Assembly: GCA_000310025.1 (NCBI GenBank) | Contig: FN649733.1 | Span: 3,777,542-3,837,265, forward strand | Direction: 5' to 3' | Source of the DNA: Ectocarpus siliculosus | Lineage: Eukaryota; Sar; Phaeophyceae; Ectocarpales; Ectocarpaceae | Length of the DNA: 59,724 nt | In this document: positions 1-12,270 of the stretch, piece after piece | Layout: each line of letters opens with the position of its first letter | Numbering within the stretch: the stretch's first letter is position 1 | Translations under genes and position numbers: made by a program | Notes under the pieces: generated by a model | Told to the model about the DNA's origin: nothing | What the model saw: the letters and a program-made list of their open reading frames with translations, nothing else | Databases searched by the model: none

Positions 1-226
1 AGAACGTCGCCGGTCGAAGAGTTTGGCTGGGTTTTAGAGAAAGAACCAGAGAACGACTATACTCTAGCACCAAATGTCGGGGAATCAAGAACATATCTCC
101 AGTATCGCAACAAACCTGAAACCCCTGAGGGTCTGCAGCATTCCGCGGATAGGAATGTTTTGAAACCGCTTGCGTTTGCGTAAGTTGCATCCCATGCGCG
201 TGTCTCACCCGCACATTTTCATGCAG

Positions 227-1108
227 GAGCTATCGGGGCATTTCACCCTTCGTGTCCTGCTTTGCCATGTCGACGTGGACGACAGCGAGACCCCTTTGCT
301 CGAGATCAACAAAATGGCGGTTTTTAACGACTTCACACTCGTCCTGGCGTGGAGCCTCCAGGTGAAGAAACACTGGAATATGTGTCATGGTAGCTTAAAC
401 CTCGTGGGCACACACTTGGAACACACGTGCATAGGCATGTCGAGCACCTTGCGAGGTACTTCAAGCCGTTGTCTTTCGTGCTCTCAAGCTATTACGCTCT
501 TACTTTTGCAACACACGACGTTCATCGAACAGGAAGCAGCCAGATACCTGGAGACCTACAAGGCCTACGAGCACAAGTCGGCAGACAGCATTCAAGAGAA
601 GGTGGGTCGCAGCGGTCACACACAAACCGTCCCATATTTTCACGCCTCGTATACCGGCCACCGTGATATGGACCAATGCAAGAGCTGCAAGTGTTTTTAT
701 GCTTGCAGTTCAGAAACAAGGAATTCATGCTTGGCCGTCCCCGTAGAGAGTAGAAGAAACTCCAAGTGTGATCTCCAAGTGTGATTAGCCCTACGACTCA
801 TGCCGCTTTTATCTCGGCCTGATACTGTACGTTATTACAACACTCGGTGCTATCAGGTTGACGACGACTTCCTTGGGAAACTGCAGGATTGCTTTGGAGT
901 GGTCAGGTCCGTCAACAAGTCCGACGTGCTCACTCTTGCATCCAACTTCGGTTCTCTCAAGGCCGTGTGCGATGCGACTGCCGGCGAACTGTCCTTGTGC
1001 CCAGGCCTCGGGGAGAAGAAAGTTGCTAGAATACATGAGGCCCTGCACGAGCCATTGGTGCGCAAGCACAGCAGTTCCAGACTCAAGCGGAATAGGACAG
1101 AGGGCTGA
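227..1108 (+). CDS. ERCC1: ERCC1 DNA-repair endonuclease subunit, 3' part
   Basis: ERCC1 is the non-catalytic partner of XPF in the nuclease that cuts 5' of DNA lesions in nucleotide-excision and crosslink repair. Three exons join in phase: 227-361 (phase 0, begins after ATGCAG, donor GTGAAG), 533-601 (donor GTGGGT) and 857-1108 (stop at 1106-1108). Exon 1 encodes the central nuclease-like fold (GHFTLRVLLCHVDV, then FTLVLAW). Exon 2 encodes ARYLETYKAYE, the family's signature segment. Exon 3 holds the tandem helix-hairpin-helix (VRSVNKSDVLTLASNFGSL and LCPGLGEKKVARIHEALHEP), the XPF-binding region. The 5' exons are missing or lie left of the window; I see no convincing exon in 1-226. A decayed second copy lies at 11044-12165. 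This copy keeps its frame and splice sites, so it is probably the working gene. Family assignment is firm; the 5' limit is not. Confidence 0.85.
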
Positions 1109-1719
1109 AAGAGACAAATTCAAACGTAAATCTTGTGTGCTTGTAGGACATGTTTTTTTTACCCGACGTTCTTTCTGAAACGCGAAGGGGAGTTATCTGT
1201 GCTCGAATCCCGCGAACCGCTGCGGCTGTGATCGTTGGCGTCGTGAGTTGGAGGCTGATCGCATTCCGAGGAAGCCACGCTGCCGCTGATGGGGAATATG
1301 CTGCTCCAGTGGCAGCTACGGTGTTCGTGGATTCGGCTTCTGCTGGGAAATTGGCTGTCGTTGTTGTGGGTTTGGGTCCGTTGCCGCACCGAGCGGATGC
1401 TGGGAAATTGGCTCCCTTCATCGCGGGGTTGTGAGCTATCTGCAAGCTCAGACTTGGGCGTCCTTGGCGGCATTGCGAACTGTGCGATGGCGGTGATTGG
1501 CACCACGTTTCTTCTCGAGGGGGGTAGCACCTGTGGGGCCGTGACGGTTGTGATTGTCGCCGTTCAGTCCTTTCTTACTGCCCGACAAAGATCATTGTCA
1601 ACGTCTGGTTAGCCCCACGTGGTTCTCGGGGAAGATTCGTTGGAGAGATACCCCCCTCCCACGGTCGGAAGCGGAACCGCCTCGTCCCTGGCGAGCAAGG
1701 TGAAGCTCTCGGGACTTCT
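1109..1719. other. intergenic, no gene recognised
   Basis: Similarity to the ERCC1 pseudogene stops about 25-30 bp after the ERCC1 stop codon. Short open frames on both strands here have no recognisable motif. The part near 1580-1720 may be the eroded C-terminal end of the IS3-like integrase that follows, but I cannot align it with confidence. Confidence 0.5.
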
Positions 1720-2440
1720 GCGATGCTTGGGCCTTTACACGTCTGTTGATTACGTAGGTTGCAGTCCTTCTCCTTCCTCGTGGCGGTCTGAAGATGGTAT
1801 TGTGCGCCGCGCACGTGATATTGTAATCCATCCATCCATTCTACAAGCTCGGTTACGATCAAGTAGCTGGCACCGTGATCAGATAATATTCTGGGTCGGT
1901 GTTGGGCGTTGATCCCAATCAGAGGCTTGTAGGGCCATTTCCAGCTTGTCGGTGGCGTCGCTTAGTTGCATGGTGGTAGAGCTTCCACGCAATGACACAA
2001 CCGCTGTCGTTGTCGAGTTCTTGCGCTAAGATATAGCTGTAGCACCAGCACCAGTCAATAACCTCTACTGTGAGTGCGTGAAGTTTGTCGGCCAAGTCTC
2101 GCTTGGGGTTGTTATTTTGTACTTGAGCCAATTGTCACAGCCTTGATGATAGTGAAGACAGGACTGGTAATCACGTCGTCAGTTTGAGCAGCCTGTGAAG
2201 GCTAGGTGGGATCTGATACGAAATGGCCTTGTGCATCGGGGCACCAATGTCAGTTCTCGCGGCGAGAGATCTGGGTGCTCCCGTGCCAGATCAAGGATTC
2301 GCTCCCTGACGTGACCGGGAATGCGATTCCACACCAGCGCAGGCATTGGTGCTTTAACTTCTAGCGCTGCCTTGAACATGTTCGTCACATCATCGACGAT
2401 GTGCGTGGAACGCCCAATCGATTCAGCGCTTGTTTGGCTG
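1720..2440 (-). pseudogene. decayed bacterial-type IS3-family transposase (integrase core)
   Basis: Read on the minus strand from about 2440 down, successive frames carry the landmarks of an IS3-family OrfB integrase in the right order: NRLGVPRT (about 2420), VWNRIPGHVRERILDLA and then HPDLSPREL (about 2260-2334), DDVITSPVF and IIKA (about 2170), a D in the LADKLHA stretch where the family has WQTDFTY, VIDWCWCY and VIAWKL (about 1980-2060), ALQASDWDQ, QHRPRILSDHGASY (second catalytic D), LVEWMDG, HVRGAQYHLQT and RKEKD where the family has the catalytic Glu (KIERWHQ). At least two frameshifts and internal stops separate the pieces, so it cannot make a protein. IS3 elements are bacterial; a decayed copy between eukaryotic genes suggests an old transfer into the nuclear genome. 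No terminal repeats were recognised. The assignment comes from recalled family motifs, not a database search. Confidence 0.75.
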
Positions 2441-2926
2441 ATTGGGCAACAGAAAGCCGGAAAGTGCAAGCACAGCGTTTGTATAAACTCGGTGGAGAAA
2501 GGCGTTTCTCGTCCCTCCGGAACTGCCCGAAGATACATGTTTCGTGGAATAGCATTGTTAACGTCCCAACAGTTCTTCTACATACCAAAAGAAAAACAGA
2601 ACAAACACTGCCCACATGTCTCACCCCCACCAAACAAAGCAATGCCGCTAATGCACACGACGAGTCTTCAAGCCTCACACACTGTCAGGCCGACCGCTGC
2701 TTTCACCGTCTATTGCATCCAGCACCCCAAGGTCTTTCAACTTGTCATATTATTAATGTACCTGCCCGACCTTCAACAACTCACCACTATACCTATGCAA
2801 GGTACGAAAAGACAGACGGACAGACATGCAGATATAAGATATTCATATGAAAGCAAACGGTCTTTGAAAACAAGCAAAGCAACAAAACTTAACGACAATC
2901 CATAAGCCACATTCATAACGAGCTTT

Positions 2927-4561
2927 TCAGCCGCCTTTAAACTGCAGCGTGTTGTAGCTCAGCAAGTTGCAGGGAGCACTTTGCTCACAAAAGAGACGTC
3001 CATGCTTCTTAAGAATAGCGGAGTAAACCACGGCCAATAGTTCGTAGCCTTGCTCGTTCCAACCACCGCCTCCTCCCAAATCAGCCATTGCAGCGAAGAC
3101 ATCATTTTCACATATTTTTCCACCGGAGCCCCACGAAAACAACGCTTGGCGGAGTTTGTAATTGTCTTCAGGATCGGGCATACTAAACGCGCTACCTGCC
3201 CACTTATGGCCTTGCCAACGAAGCGCTTCATGATATGTAACATTACTGAATATTTTCTGCCAAACACGCTCGTACTTGGTGTTCTTCGTGATCGTTTTCG
3301 CAATTTCCAGGCAGCGTTGCAGTATTTCGTCGTCAGACAAGCTCGCCAGATAGTCGTAGGATTCCTGCCAGCCATACCAAAGCAACAACGTGCACGTCCG
3401 CGCACCATCGCTCTCGACACCATCCTGAACGTACATCTGTACACTTTGATGGTTCACTTCACCAAGAAGCATCTTGGGGAAATCCTCATTGTCGTATTCC
3501 GAGACACCAGTAATGTTGCTCACAGCAAAGAGTTTGCCTGACCTCATGTCGGCGGGTAGGTCCTGTTCCTCTTCATAAATCCTACCAAGAAGTTCAGGGA
3601 GTCCTTCAATCCTGATCATAGAACGCAACATTGTTGTGCAGACGACGATGTCCACGATGAAAGTACTCCCATCAGACGTTGTAACTAAATACTGCTCGTC
3701 TTCTTCTTTGACGGATACTACCGGAGTACTCTTGCGGATATCGACGTCACACCCGGTTGCATGTTCCTCCAGCGCATCTATGAACTCGTCCGGGAAGGCA
3801 TTCCTTAACACACCTCCTTCATGTTTTCCGAGACTGCATTGGTGGTCCTCATACCCGTTCACTATCAAGCGCATCACCGCCAAAACAGATTTTTGGTTGA
3901 TGACTCCAAAGCCACCAGAGCCAACCCCTAAAGTGTCGAATTTATTGAATTCTTCCTCTCCCCAGATGCCGTCGAAAATGGTCCGGATTGCCTCGCCGAA
4001 AGTAACACCGTCAAATACATTGATCCACCCTTGGATAGCGTTAACCGCCACTTGTGAATGGCCCGATCTCAGCGATTCATTTATTGCTGACCACGCTGTA
4101 AGACCACACCAACCATTACTAAGAAACTCCAAGAAGTCTGCTTGAACCTTTTCGAAACCGAGAGGAGCTGCTTGTTCAGTAGGCCACAGCACCGTTTCAC
4201 TATTATAGTGGACAAGTGTCGGCACTACACCGGGGTCAGGGAAGCCTGCCTTCATGACAAAGCCTAGCTCTTCAATAAGGTGGCCAAAAATGGATTCGCC
4301 TTTGCCCCATCTCATCATCCCCATAGGGGCCTTATTGCCGTCCGGGAAAACATGCGTTTTTGCACGACCCTGTAAGTTATCATCTGCTTCCCAGACAATA
4401 ACTTCTGCACCTGAGCAGGAAAGAAGCGAAGCCATTGCCAGGCCTGTTTGCCCCCCGCCAATTACGCCAACTTTTTTGCCGTCCAGGCCATCGCCCTTTG
4501 AAGAGAGCACGCCGCCGTTGCCGGTTATCCAGTCAAAGATGTTCGCTTCAGGAAGATCCAT
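2927..4561 (-). CDS. FAD-dependent amine oxidase-like protein, intronless
   Basis: A single open frame of 544 residues runs from ATG at 4561 to a stop at 2927-2929. Residues about 30-60 form a Rossmann dinucleotide-binding fold: VGVIGGGQTGLAMASLL (GxGxxG type), then VIVWEAD, whose acidic residue would bind the FAD ribose. GRAKTHVFPDG and PMGMMRWGKGE follow, resembling the FAD and substrate segment of L-amino-acid oxidases and tryptophan 2-monooxygenases (family pattern GAMRFP). The C-terminal part is rich in Gly and Trp and could form the second half of the FAD site. The length suits the amine-oxidase superfamily. Its substrate cannot be read from sequence; oxidative deamination or decarboxylation of an amino acid is the family expectation. 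Absence of introns is unusual beside the multi-exon genes here. I see no clear signal peptide. Confidence 0.75.
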   Translation of the reverse strand: MDLPEANIFDWITGNGGVLSSKGDGLDGKKVGVIGGGQTGLAMASLLSCSGAEVIVWEADDNLQGRAKTHVFPDGNKAPMGMMRWGKGESIFGHLIEELGFVMKAGFPDPGVVPTLVHYNSETVLWPTEQAAPLGFEKVQADFLEFLSNGWCGLTAWSAINESLRSGHSQVAVNAIQGWINVFDGVTFGEAIRTIFDGIWGEEEFNKFDTLGVGSGGFGVINQKSVLAVMRLIVNGYEDHQCSLGKHEGGVLRNAFPDEFIDALEEHATGCDVDIRKSTPVVSVKEEDEQYLVTTSDGSTFIVDIVVCTTMLRSMIRIEGLPELLGRIYEEEQDLPADMRSGKLFAVSNITGVSEYDNEDFPKMLLGEVNHQSVQMYVQDGVESDGARTCTLLLWYGWQESYDYLASLSDDEILQRCLEIAKTITKNTKYERVWQKIFSNVTYHEALRWQGHKWAGSAFSMPDPEDNYKLRQALFSWGSGGKICENDVFAAMADLGGGGGWNEQGYELLAVVYSAILKKHGRLFCEQSAPCNLLSYNTLQFKGG

Positions 4562-4661
4562 GGAGTATTCTCTCGAACGGGTGGTCCTTCTTTGACGACT
4601 GCTTTTTTTGTAATGTATTTTCTAGAATGCAGACCTGCTGCCTACCTGCTACCAGAGACAG

Positions 4662-6404
<1,743 letters not shown>

Positions 6405-9400
6405 ATGGACCCCGATACAGATGCGCTGCTGCATGTGAAGGGAACTCTGCCTGCTGAGTACGAGCTCGGAGAACTCGAGGTGCACAGAGGGGCTCCACGA
6501 AAGTACCGCATTGGTCTGAAAGCAAGACACAGCAGCCAGGCCGGCCAGCCGTTACTTCAGTGGCACAGCCGGACGTTCACCACGAAGAGTGCACGTGGCA
6601 GAGACAGAGCCGCCGAGTCTCAAGCATGCAGAACCATCACAGCGCAAACATGGTTAGACCTTGCAGCAAAGACCATCCAGCATGAAGCGATCCAGCAACC
6701 ACCCTCCCGGGTTACAACGGGTGTCAGACTTGCAGCTCCCGCACCTGGTTCTCTTCAAGAACCTGGTGTTGGAGGCGCCGAAAGGTTGCGAGAAGGGTGC
6801 GGCGGCGCCAGAGAGGGCGCCGGGAGGAAGAAAGGAAGCCTAGGAAAGAGGGCCCGGCGAGAAAGAGCTACCATGCTGCGCGAGGAGCTCGTCAAAGCCT
6901 TTCCAGGCGCACTCGAACTTCAAGCTGGGACGCTGGCAGAATTGTTGCGGGCGTGGAAGGCAACTGAGCCTGAGATGGCCGATGAGGCGATGAAGAGGTA
7001 CATGAACAAGGGCACGTACAACACATCGCAGGCTAGAAAAAAGATCAAGCGTGCTCGCGAGGCAGATCTCAGAGCACGGGCGGTTGAGGCGGCGGCGGAT
7101 GAATTTCGCGCGGACAGCATCGAGTATTTTGATACCGTGTTGAGGGATGCGCAGAAGGCCATCAGTGCGGCAGCGGCACTGGAAGATGTGAGTGTTTTTT
7201 TTGAGTGTGTAAAGAACTGCTGTACAGCAGTAATGTACTGCCGCAAACTACTTTCTCCTTTAACCACTGTACTGCTGTGTACAGTGTCACCACTCGAATA
7301 AGTATACTGCTGTAAAACACTGCTGTTAAGTTGCTGCTGCGTCCGCCCAGCACCATGGGCGCCTCTGCTGTGCAGTGCACATCCGAAAGCAATACTGTAA
7401 CGTTCATTTCATCGACAACAGTTGTTTAACCCCCCCGTCCCCACACCCTCGCTCTCTCCCTCCGGCATTCTCCACAGGACGAGGCGAGCGCACCGGGGGC
7501 TGCCCTGTCCAACTACCAGCTGGCCCACGTGGTTCAACAGGCCATGACGTTGCTCCATCTGTACCTTCTCCAGCAAGACGGGGTCAACCGCACCGATGCG
7601 CTAGCAGCTGCCGCACGAGTGGGCAGACGAAGCATTGGAACCGTAAACGACTGGGAGCATGGTTTTCTAGCACGCGGCAAAATCAAGCCGCCAGAAAAAG
7701 GTCGCTTCCAGCGGACCTTTCTCCTGGAGCTCGACGAAGGCATCCAAAAGCTGGTGAAGCAGTGGATGCTGGACAACTGCGGCATACTGAGCGGTGAAGC
7801 CAACAAGACGGCAGAAGATTTCCGCAAGTGGATCAACAAGACCATCATGCCCAAGCTGGAGGCGCTGGAGACGGAGGACTTCGACCCTTTCGACGGCTTG
7901 AGAGTGCGGCGGGAAGAACCAACAGAGAAAGATGGCGAGCCCCCCGTTCCCGGGAAGCGTTTCATCTCCCTGTCTACAGCAACGGCATGGCTGAAGAAGC
8001 TAGGGTGCGAGTACCACGGTGCCAAAAAGGGTCTCTACTTCGACGGCCACGACGACCCGGAGACCCTCAAGTACCGGAACAACGACTTTCTGCCGCAACT
8101 GTTCGACGCTCGCGACCGCATGGACGTGTGGATTCCGGTGCCGAACGAGGAAGCCGAGGCCTGGGGCATTGATGTGAACGAAGTGCCGGAGGCCGACCGC
8201 ATGCAGGAAGGTGACGGTGTCTGGGTGAGTGTCGACGATCTACAATCGGCGTTGGCGGACCTGTCGCCTGACCTGCAAGCTAAAGTACAGAGCAAGAAAA
8301 CGTACCCGGACGGGAAGAAGGCCTTGCTTCTCTACCAGGACGAGAGCATCTTCCGAGGTTAGTGGGAAGTCAAGTCAAAACATAAAAATATTGTAGAGCA
8401 ATGCAAAAATTGTCGTCCACCACGTGAAGTTAAAGTTGCAAAAATACTTCGACAAGGTTGGGTTGTGTGCAGTGGTCTCGCACATACAGCAGTACTGTGT
8501 AGGAGTACTGTACATTACAGCAGAGTACTGAACGTTTTTGTTGCACTCTCTGATTCTTTTTTTTTTGGCCGCCCCTGTTTTCTTCTTCTTTCTTCGGCAG
8601 CCAACGACGACCAGAAGTGGGCGTGGTTCAGGAAAGACCAGCGTGTGGTAATAAAGAAGTCACCCGGCCAGGGCATCATGGTGTCAGGAACGATCATCCA
8701 CAACGTTGGCTTCTTTTCGGCGTCGCCGAGCCAGGTAGCTGAGGCCGAGAGCAACCGGAAGAAACGTTGCCGTGAGTCGGCCGCTGCAGCTAGACGAGGG
8801 GAGAACATCAAACCAGAGAAGTACCGGCCAATCGACATGCTGCATGTCGACGACGACGGCAACTATTGGTCCTTCCATCTCTTCGAGTACGGCAAGAACA
8901 AGGAGGGCTACTGGACCGGTCTGAAAATGCTGGACCACACGAACGACGTCCTGGATGTGGTGGCCGTCCTCTACCCCAACCACAAGCCTGTGTGCCTGTT
9001 CGACTGGTCGTCCTGCCATGACTGCCTAGAGGTCGGCGCGCCAAGGGTGAGCGGGATGAACGTGGGTTTCGGTGGAGTGAGAAAGGGAGAAGAGCTTGCG
9101 GCGATGGATGCCGTGACGATTCTGGAAGATACGCCACTCCTCAAAGCTGGCACGACACAGCACTTGGTTTTCCAAAGGGGGGACGACCCCCCCTTCTACG
9201 CCGAGCACCTCCGACCGTCGGAGTATGTCGGGAAGCTGAAGGGGATGCGGCAGATCTTGTTCGAGAGGGGGTTGCTGAAGAAGGGCATGTCGAAGTTGGG
9301 GGGGACGGGCGAGAAGAAGGACCTCAGCATGAGCATGGAGCATGTTCTGGGAGAGCAGCGAGACTTCAAGGAAGTTGACTCTAGTCTGGTGCTGTTGATG

Positions 9401-9721
9401 CGGCGGCACGGGGGAGTCTGCGTGATGCTCCCCAAGTACCACTGCGAGTGCAACCCCATCAAGCTCGTTTGGGGCCGTGCGAAGGACTGGACGCGCCAGA
9501 ACTGCACATATTCGATGGAATGCTTGCGCAAAAACGTGCCGTTGAGCTTTAGACCGGAGAAGGATAGACAGGCCATTGCGGTAGTCCAGGCTTACTGCAA
9601 GAAGGCTTACACGCATGCCCTCGTGTACCTGAAGGCACGTGCACTTGGACCCACGGGCAAGGAGATCTACAAGAAATTCAAGTCCCACAGGCGCCCGACG
9701 CCGAACACGTGGAGGAAGTAG
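6405..9721 (+). mobile_element. DDE transposase gene, three exons (IS630/Tc1-mariner-like)
   Basis: Exons 6405-7187, 7478-8357 and 8601-9721 join in phase (donors GTGAGT and GTTAGT; acceptors CCACAG and CGGCAG) into about 927 residues. The ATG at 6405 sits in the good context ACCATGG. Near residue 130 is a basic GCGGAREGAGRKKG segment, an AT-hook-like motif seen in transposon proteins. The catalytic region reads LLYQDESIFR (first Asp, crossing the second intron), CLFDWSSCHD (second Asp) and KYHCECNPIKLVWGRAKD. The last normally carries the third acidic residue as NPIE, so this copy has Lys (codon 9461-9463). That predicts loss of catalysis, or another nearby Glu would have to serve. I could not define terminal inverted repeats or a target duplication. 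The frame is otherwise intact, so the insertion is fairly young or the gene is under selection. Calling it a DDE transposase is secure; the exact superfamily is inference. Confidence 0.75.
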
Positions 9722-11043
9722 AGAGGCATGCGTTTGTATTCCTTGTGCTGTCCAGCACTGACTTTTTTCCCCCTGTTTTCGCCACATTTTCTCAGCTTTT
9801 TTACCTGTTTTTTTTTTTTTTTGTGTGAATACACGTATTTTGTGCGGTTGCTCGTTGCCAAAAGTTGCTGTAGGGTGATACAGTACAGTAGGTGAAGGGT
9901 ACCTGCGTTTGTGCGGTGTTTGGGGGTGTTTTACTCGACGTGACGCATGTTTGCAACCAAAAAAAAGAAAAAGAAAAAAAAAAATCGACGCAAAAAAAAA
10001 CAAAAATGGTGCAAAAATGACCCAGGACTAACGTTCGAGCCCCGGCGAAAGGCATAATTTTCCCTTTTTTTTTTTTTTTTTTCCGACTCGCTACTCTTTT
10101 GCGCCTCTTCGCGGGCGTTAATAACATTTTTTTTTTTTTTTTGTTCTCCACTTCAGTCAAAATTTATGGAGGGACAACGAAATTCGGCCTCAGGAAAAAT
10201 ACCACTGTAGAGACGAAACAAAATAACGATCGATCAGGATCAAGAAACGAGACTGTGAGCTACGGTATGCACAGTCTCTCCGCTGTTACGCCGCATGTAT
10301 GCATATATACATACCACATACAACCGTTTGTGAGCGAGAGGATACAGAGAGAGAGAGAGAGAGAGAGAGCAAGAGAGAGTGAGAGTGAGAGAAAGTGCAT
10401 GACTAATGAGTATATCAGCGCTTGCAGAAGCAAGGGCTCCTTCAACGGCACCAACAACAGTACGACTGATTGGGTACACACACACTGTCAGCAAATAAAT
10501 GGTGGTATGATTACATAGCAGCAGTAAGACAGTCTATCGTAGTCGTTCCATACACGACACATACACCTGTACCTCACCGATGCTACGGTGCTAGCTGGAT
10601 CCTGGCGAGGCGAGTGCCAAACCCACGGGTACAACGCCGAAAGAACTGTGGATAGTGACGAGCCCTACTGTACCTCGACAGCAGTACTACTGTGTAGTAG
10701 CATTGTTTCGTCGTCAACTGCGGTTTTTCGCCAGATGCACACACTACAATCGCAGTCCGTTGGGGTCTCCAGAAATCGGGAGCAATGCCTCGGCAGCGGA
10801 ACGATGACGCGGGCAAGCACCACCACCAGCGCCCGGCCTCTCAAACAAAATACAGGAGCGACGTGATCTAAGACACGCGATTCGACATTTCCACAGGTCT
10901 CTCCAACAACATCTCATGTAGAGCTATGCCACCAACGCCATAACCTGTCATTGCCTTGTTCCCGTCGCAAAAATGATTTCCCTCAACCATCAAAAGGTAG
11001 CTTATTTCCTCCGTTCCACAGTCCAAATATACAGGGTATTGTA
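9722..11043. other. intergenic with homopolymer and GA tracts
   Basis: No gene recognised. It contains T and A runs (9810-9822, 9960-9985, 10063-10082, 10126-10142), a GA tract at about 10348-10372, and CAGCAGTACT-type palindromic fragments near 10678. The duplicated ERCC1 segment starts at or before 11044; its left limit cannot be fixed because the other copy runs off the window. Confidence 0.5.
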
Positions 11044-12165
11044 GAGAACGTTGCCGATCGAAGATTTTCACTTCCATGTAGGGAAGAATTAGAGAACGAC
11101 TCTACTCTAGAAGCAAATGTCAGGATATCTTCAACGTGTTTGTTTAAGTCGCCACAGAAACTGGGCAAGTGAGGGGCGGCAGAACCATCGTCACCGTGGA
11201 AAGAAACGCATTCTAATCGTGCGTGTGCGTAAGTTGCATTCCCATGCACGTGTCTACATTTTCGTGCAGGAGTTATCAGGGCATTTCGCCCTTAGTTATC
11301 AGGGCATTTCGCCCTGCTTTGCCACGTCGACGTGTTGCACGGCAGCGAGACACCCCGTTGCTCGAGCAACAGAATGGCGGGCGGTTTTCAACGACTTCGC
11401 ACTCGTCCTGGCGTGGAGCCTTCAGGTGAAGATACACTGTACTTCTAGTGGTAGTGGTTGTACGTATCATGGTAGCTCAAGCCTCGTGGGCACACACTTG
11501 GAACACATTCATAAGCATGTCCACCACATGCGAGGTACTTGAAGCCAGTGGTTTTGTACTCTTCAGCTATTGTTTACGCTCTTACTTTTGCAACACACCA
11601 TGCCCATCGAACAGGAAGCGGCCAGATATCTGGAGACCGACAAGGCTTACGAGACTAACTCGGCAAACAGCATTCAAGGGGTCGCAGCGGTCACACACAC
11701 ACACCGTCCCATATTTTCATGCTTTGTGTACCTGCCACCGTGACATGGACCAATGAACAAGCACCAATCGATACTTCGTACCCGTAGAAAGTAGAAGAAA
11801 CTCCAAATCTGACCACTCCTACGAGTAGATGCCGCTTTTCTCCGGCCTGATACTGTACGTTATTACAACACTCGGTGCAATCAGCTTAACGACGACTTCC
11901 TTGGGAAACTGCAGGATTGCTTTGGAGTGGTCAGGTCCGTCAACGAGTTCGACGTGTTCACTCTTGCATCCAACTTCGGTTCTCTCAAGGGCGTGTGCGA
12001 TGCGACTATTATACCGGCGAACTGTCCTTGTGCCCAGGCCTCGGGTAGAAGAAAGTTGCTAGAATACACGAGGCCTGCACGAGCCATTGGTGCGCACGCA
12101 CAGAAGTTCTAGACTCAAGCGGAATAGGACAGAGGCTGAAAGAGACAAATCCAAACGCAAAGCGT
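11044..12165 (+). pseudogene. ERCC1 pseudogene, direct duplicate of 1-1130
   Basis: Nucleotide similarity to 1-1130 is high and collinear, including introns: AGAACGT at the left end, the exon ELSGHF, the ARYLET exon and the helix-hairpin-helix exon. It is broken in each exon. The first has a tandem repeat of about 21 bp (TTATCAGGGCATTTCGCCC twice, 11267-11310) that shifts the frame. The second has lost its donor (the GAGAAGGTGGG of copy 1 is shortened). The third has an insertion around 12007-12014 and a TAG in place of the Gly codon near 12046. The stop region is still recognisable, and similarity ends about 12165, roughly 105 bp before the RAD51 stop codon on the other strand. Two direct copies about 11 kb apart indicate a segmental duplication, with the amine oxidase and transposase lying between them. 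Confidence 0.85.
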
Positions 12166-12270
12166 GTATGCAAGGTGAAACCGTTACGTACAGTGAGGTT
12201 GGCCAACAACACCTTGGGAAGGGGAGATTCAAAACAAAAATGTACGAACACATGGAACGACCGTAGTCAA

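Noticed and set aside
10020-10060. tRNA-like B-box (GTTCGAGCCC)
   Set aside because: No matching A-box, no cloverleaf and A/T runs on both sides.
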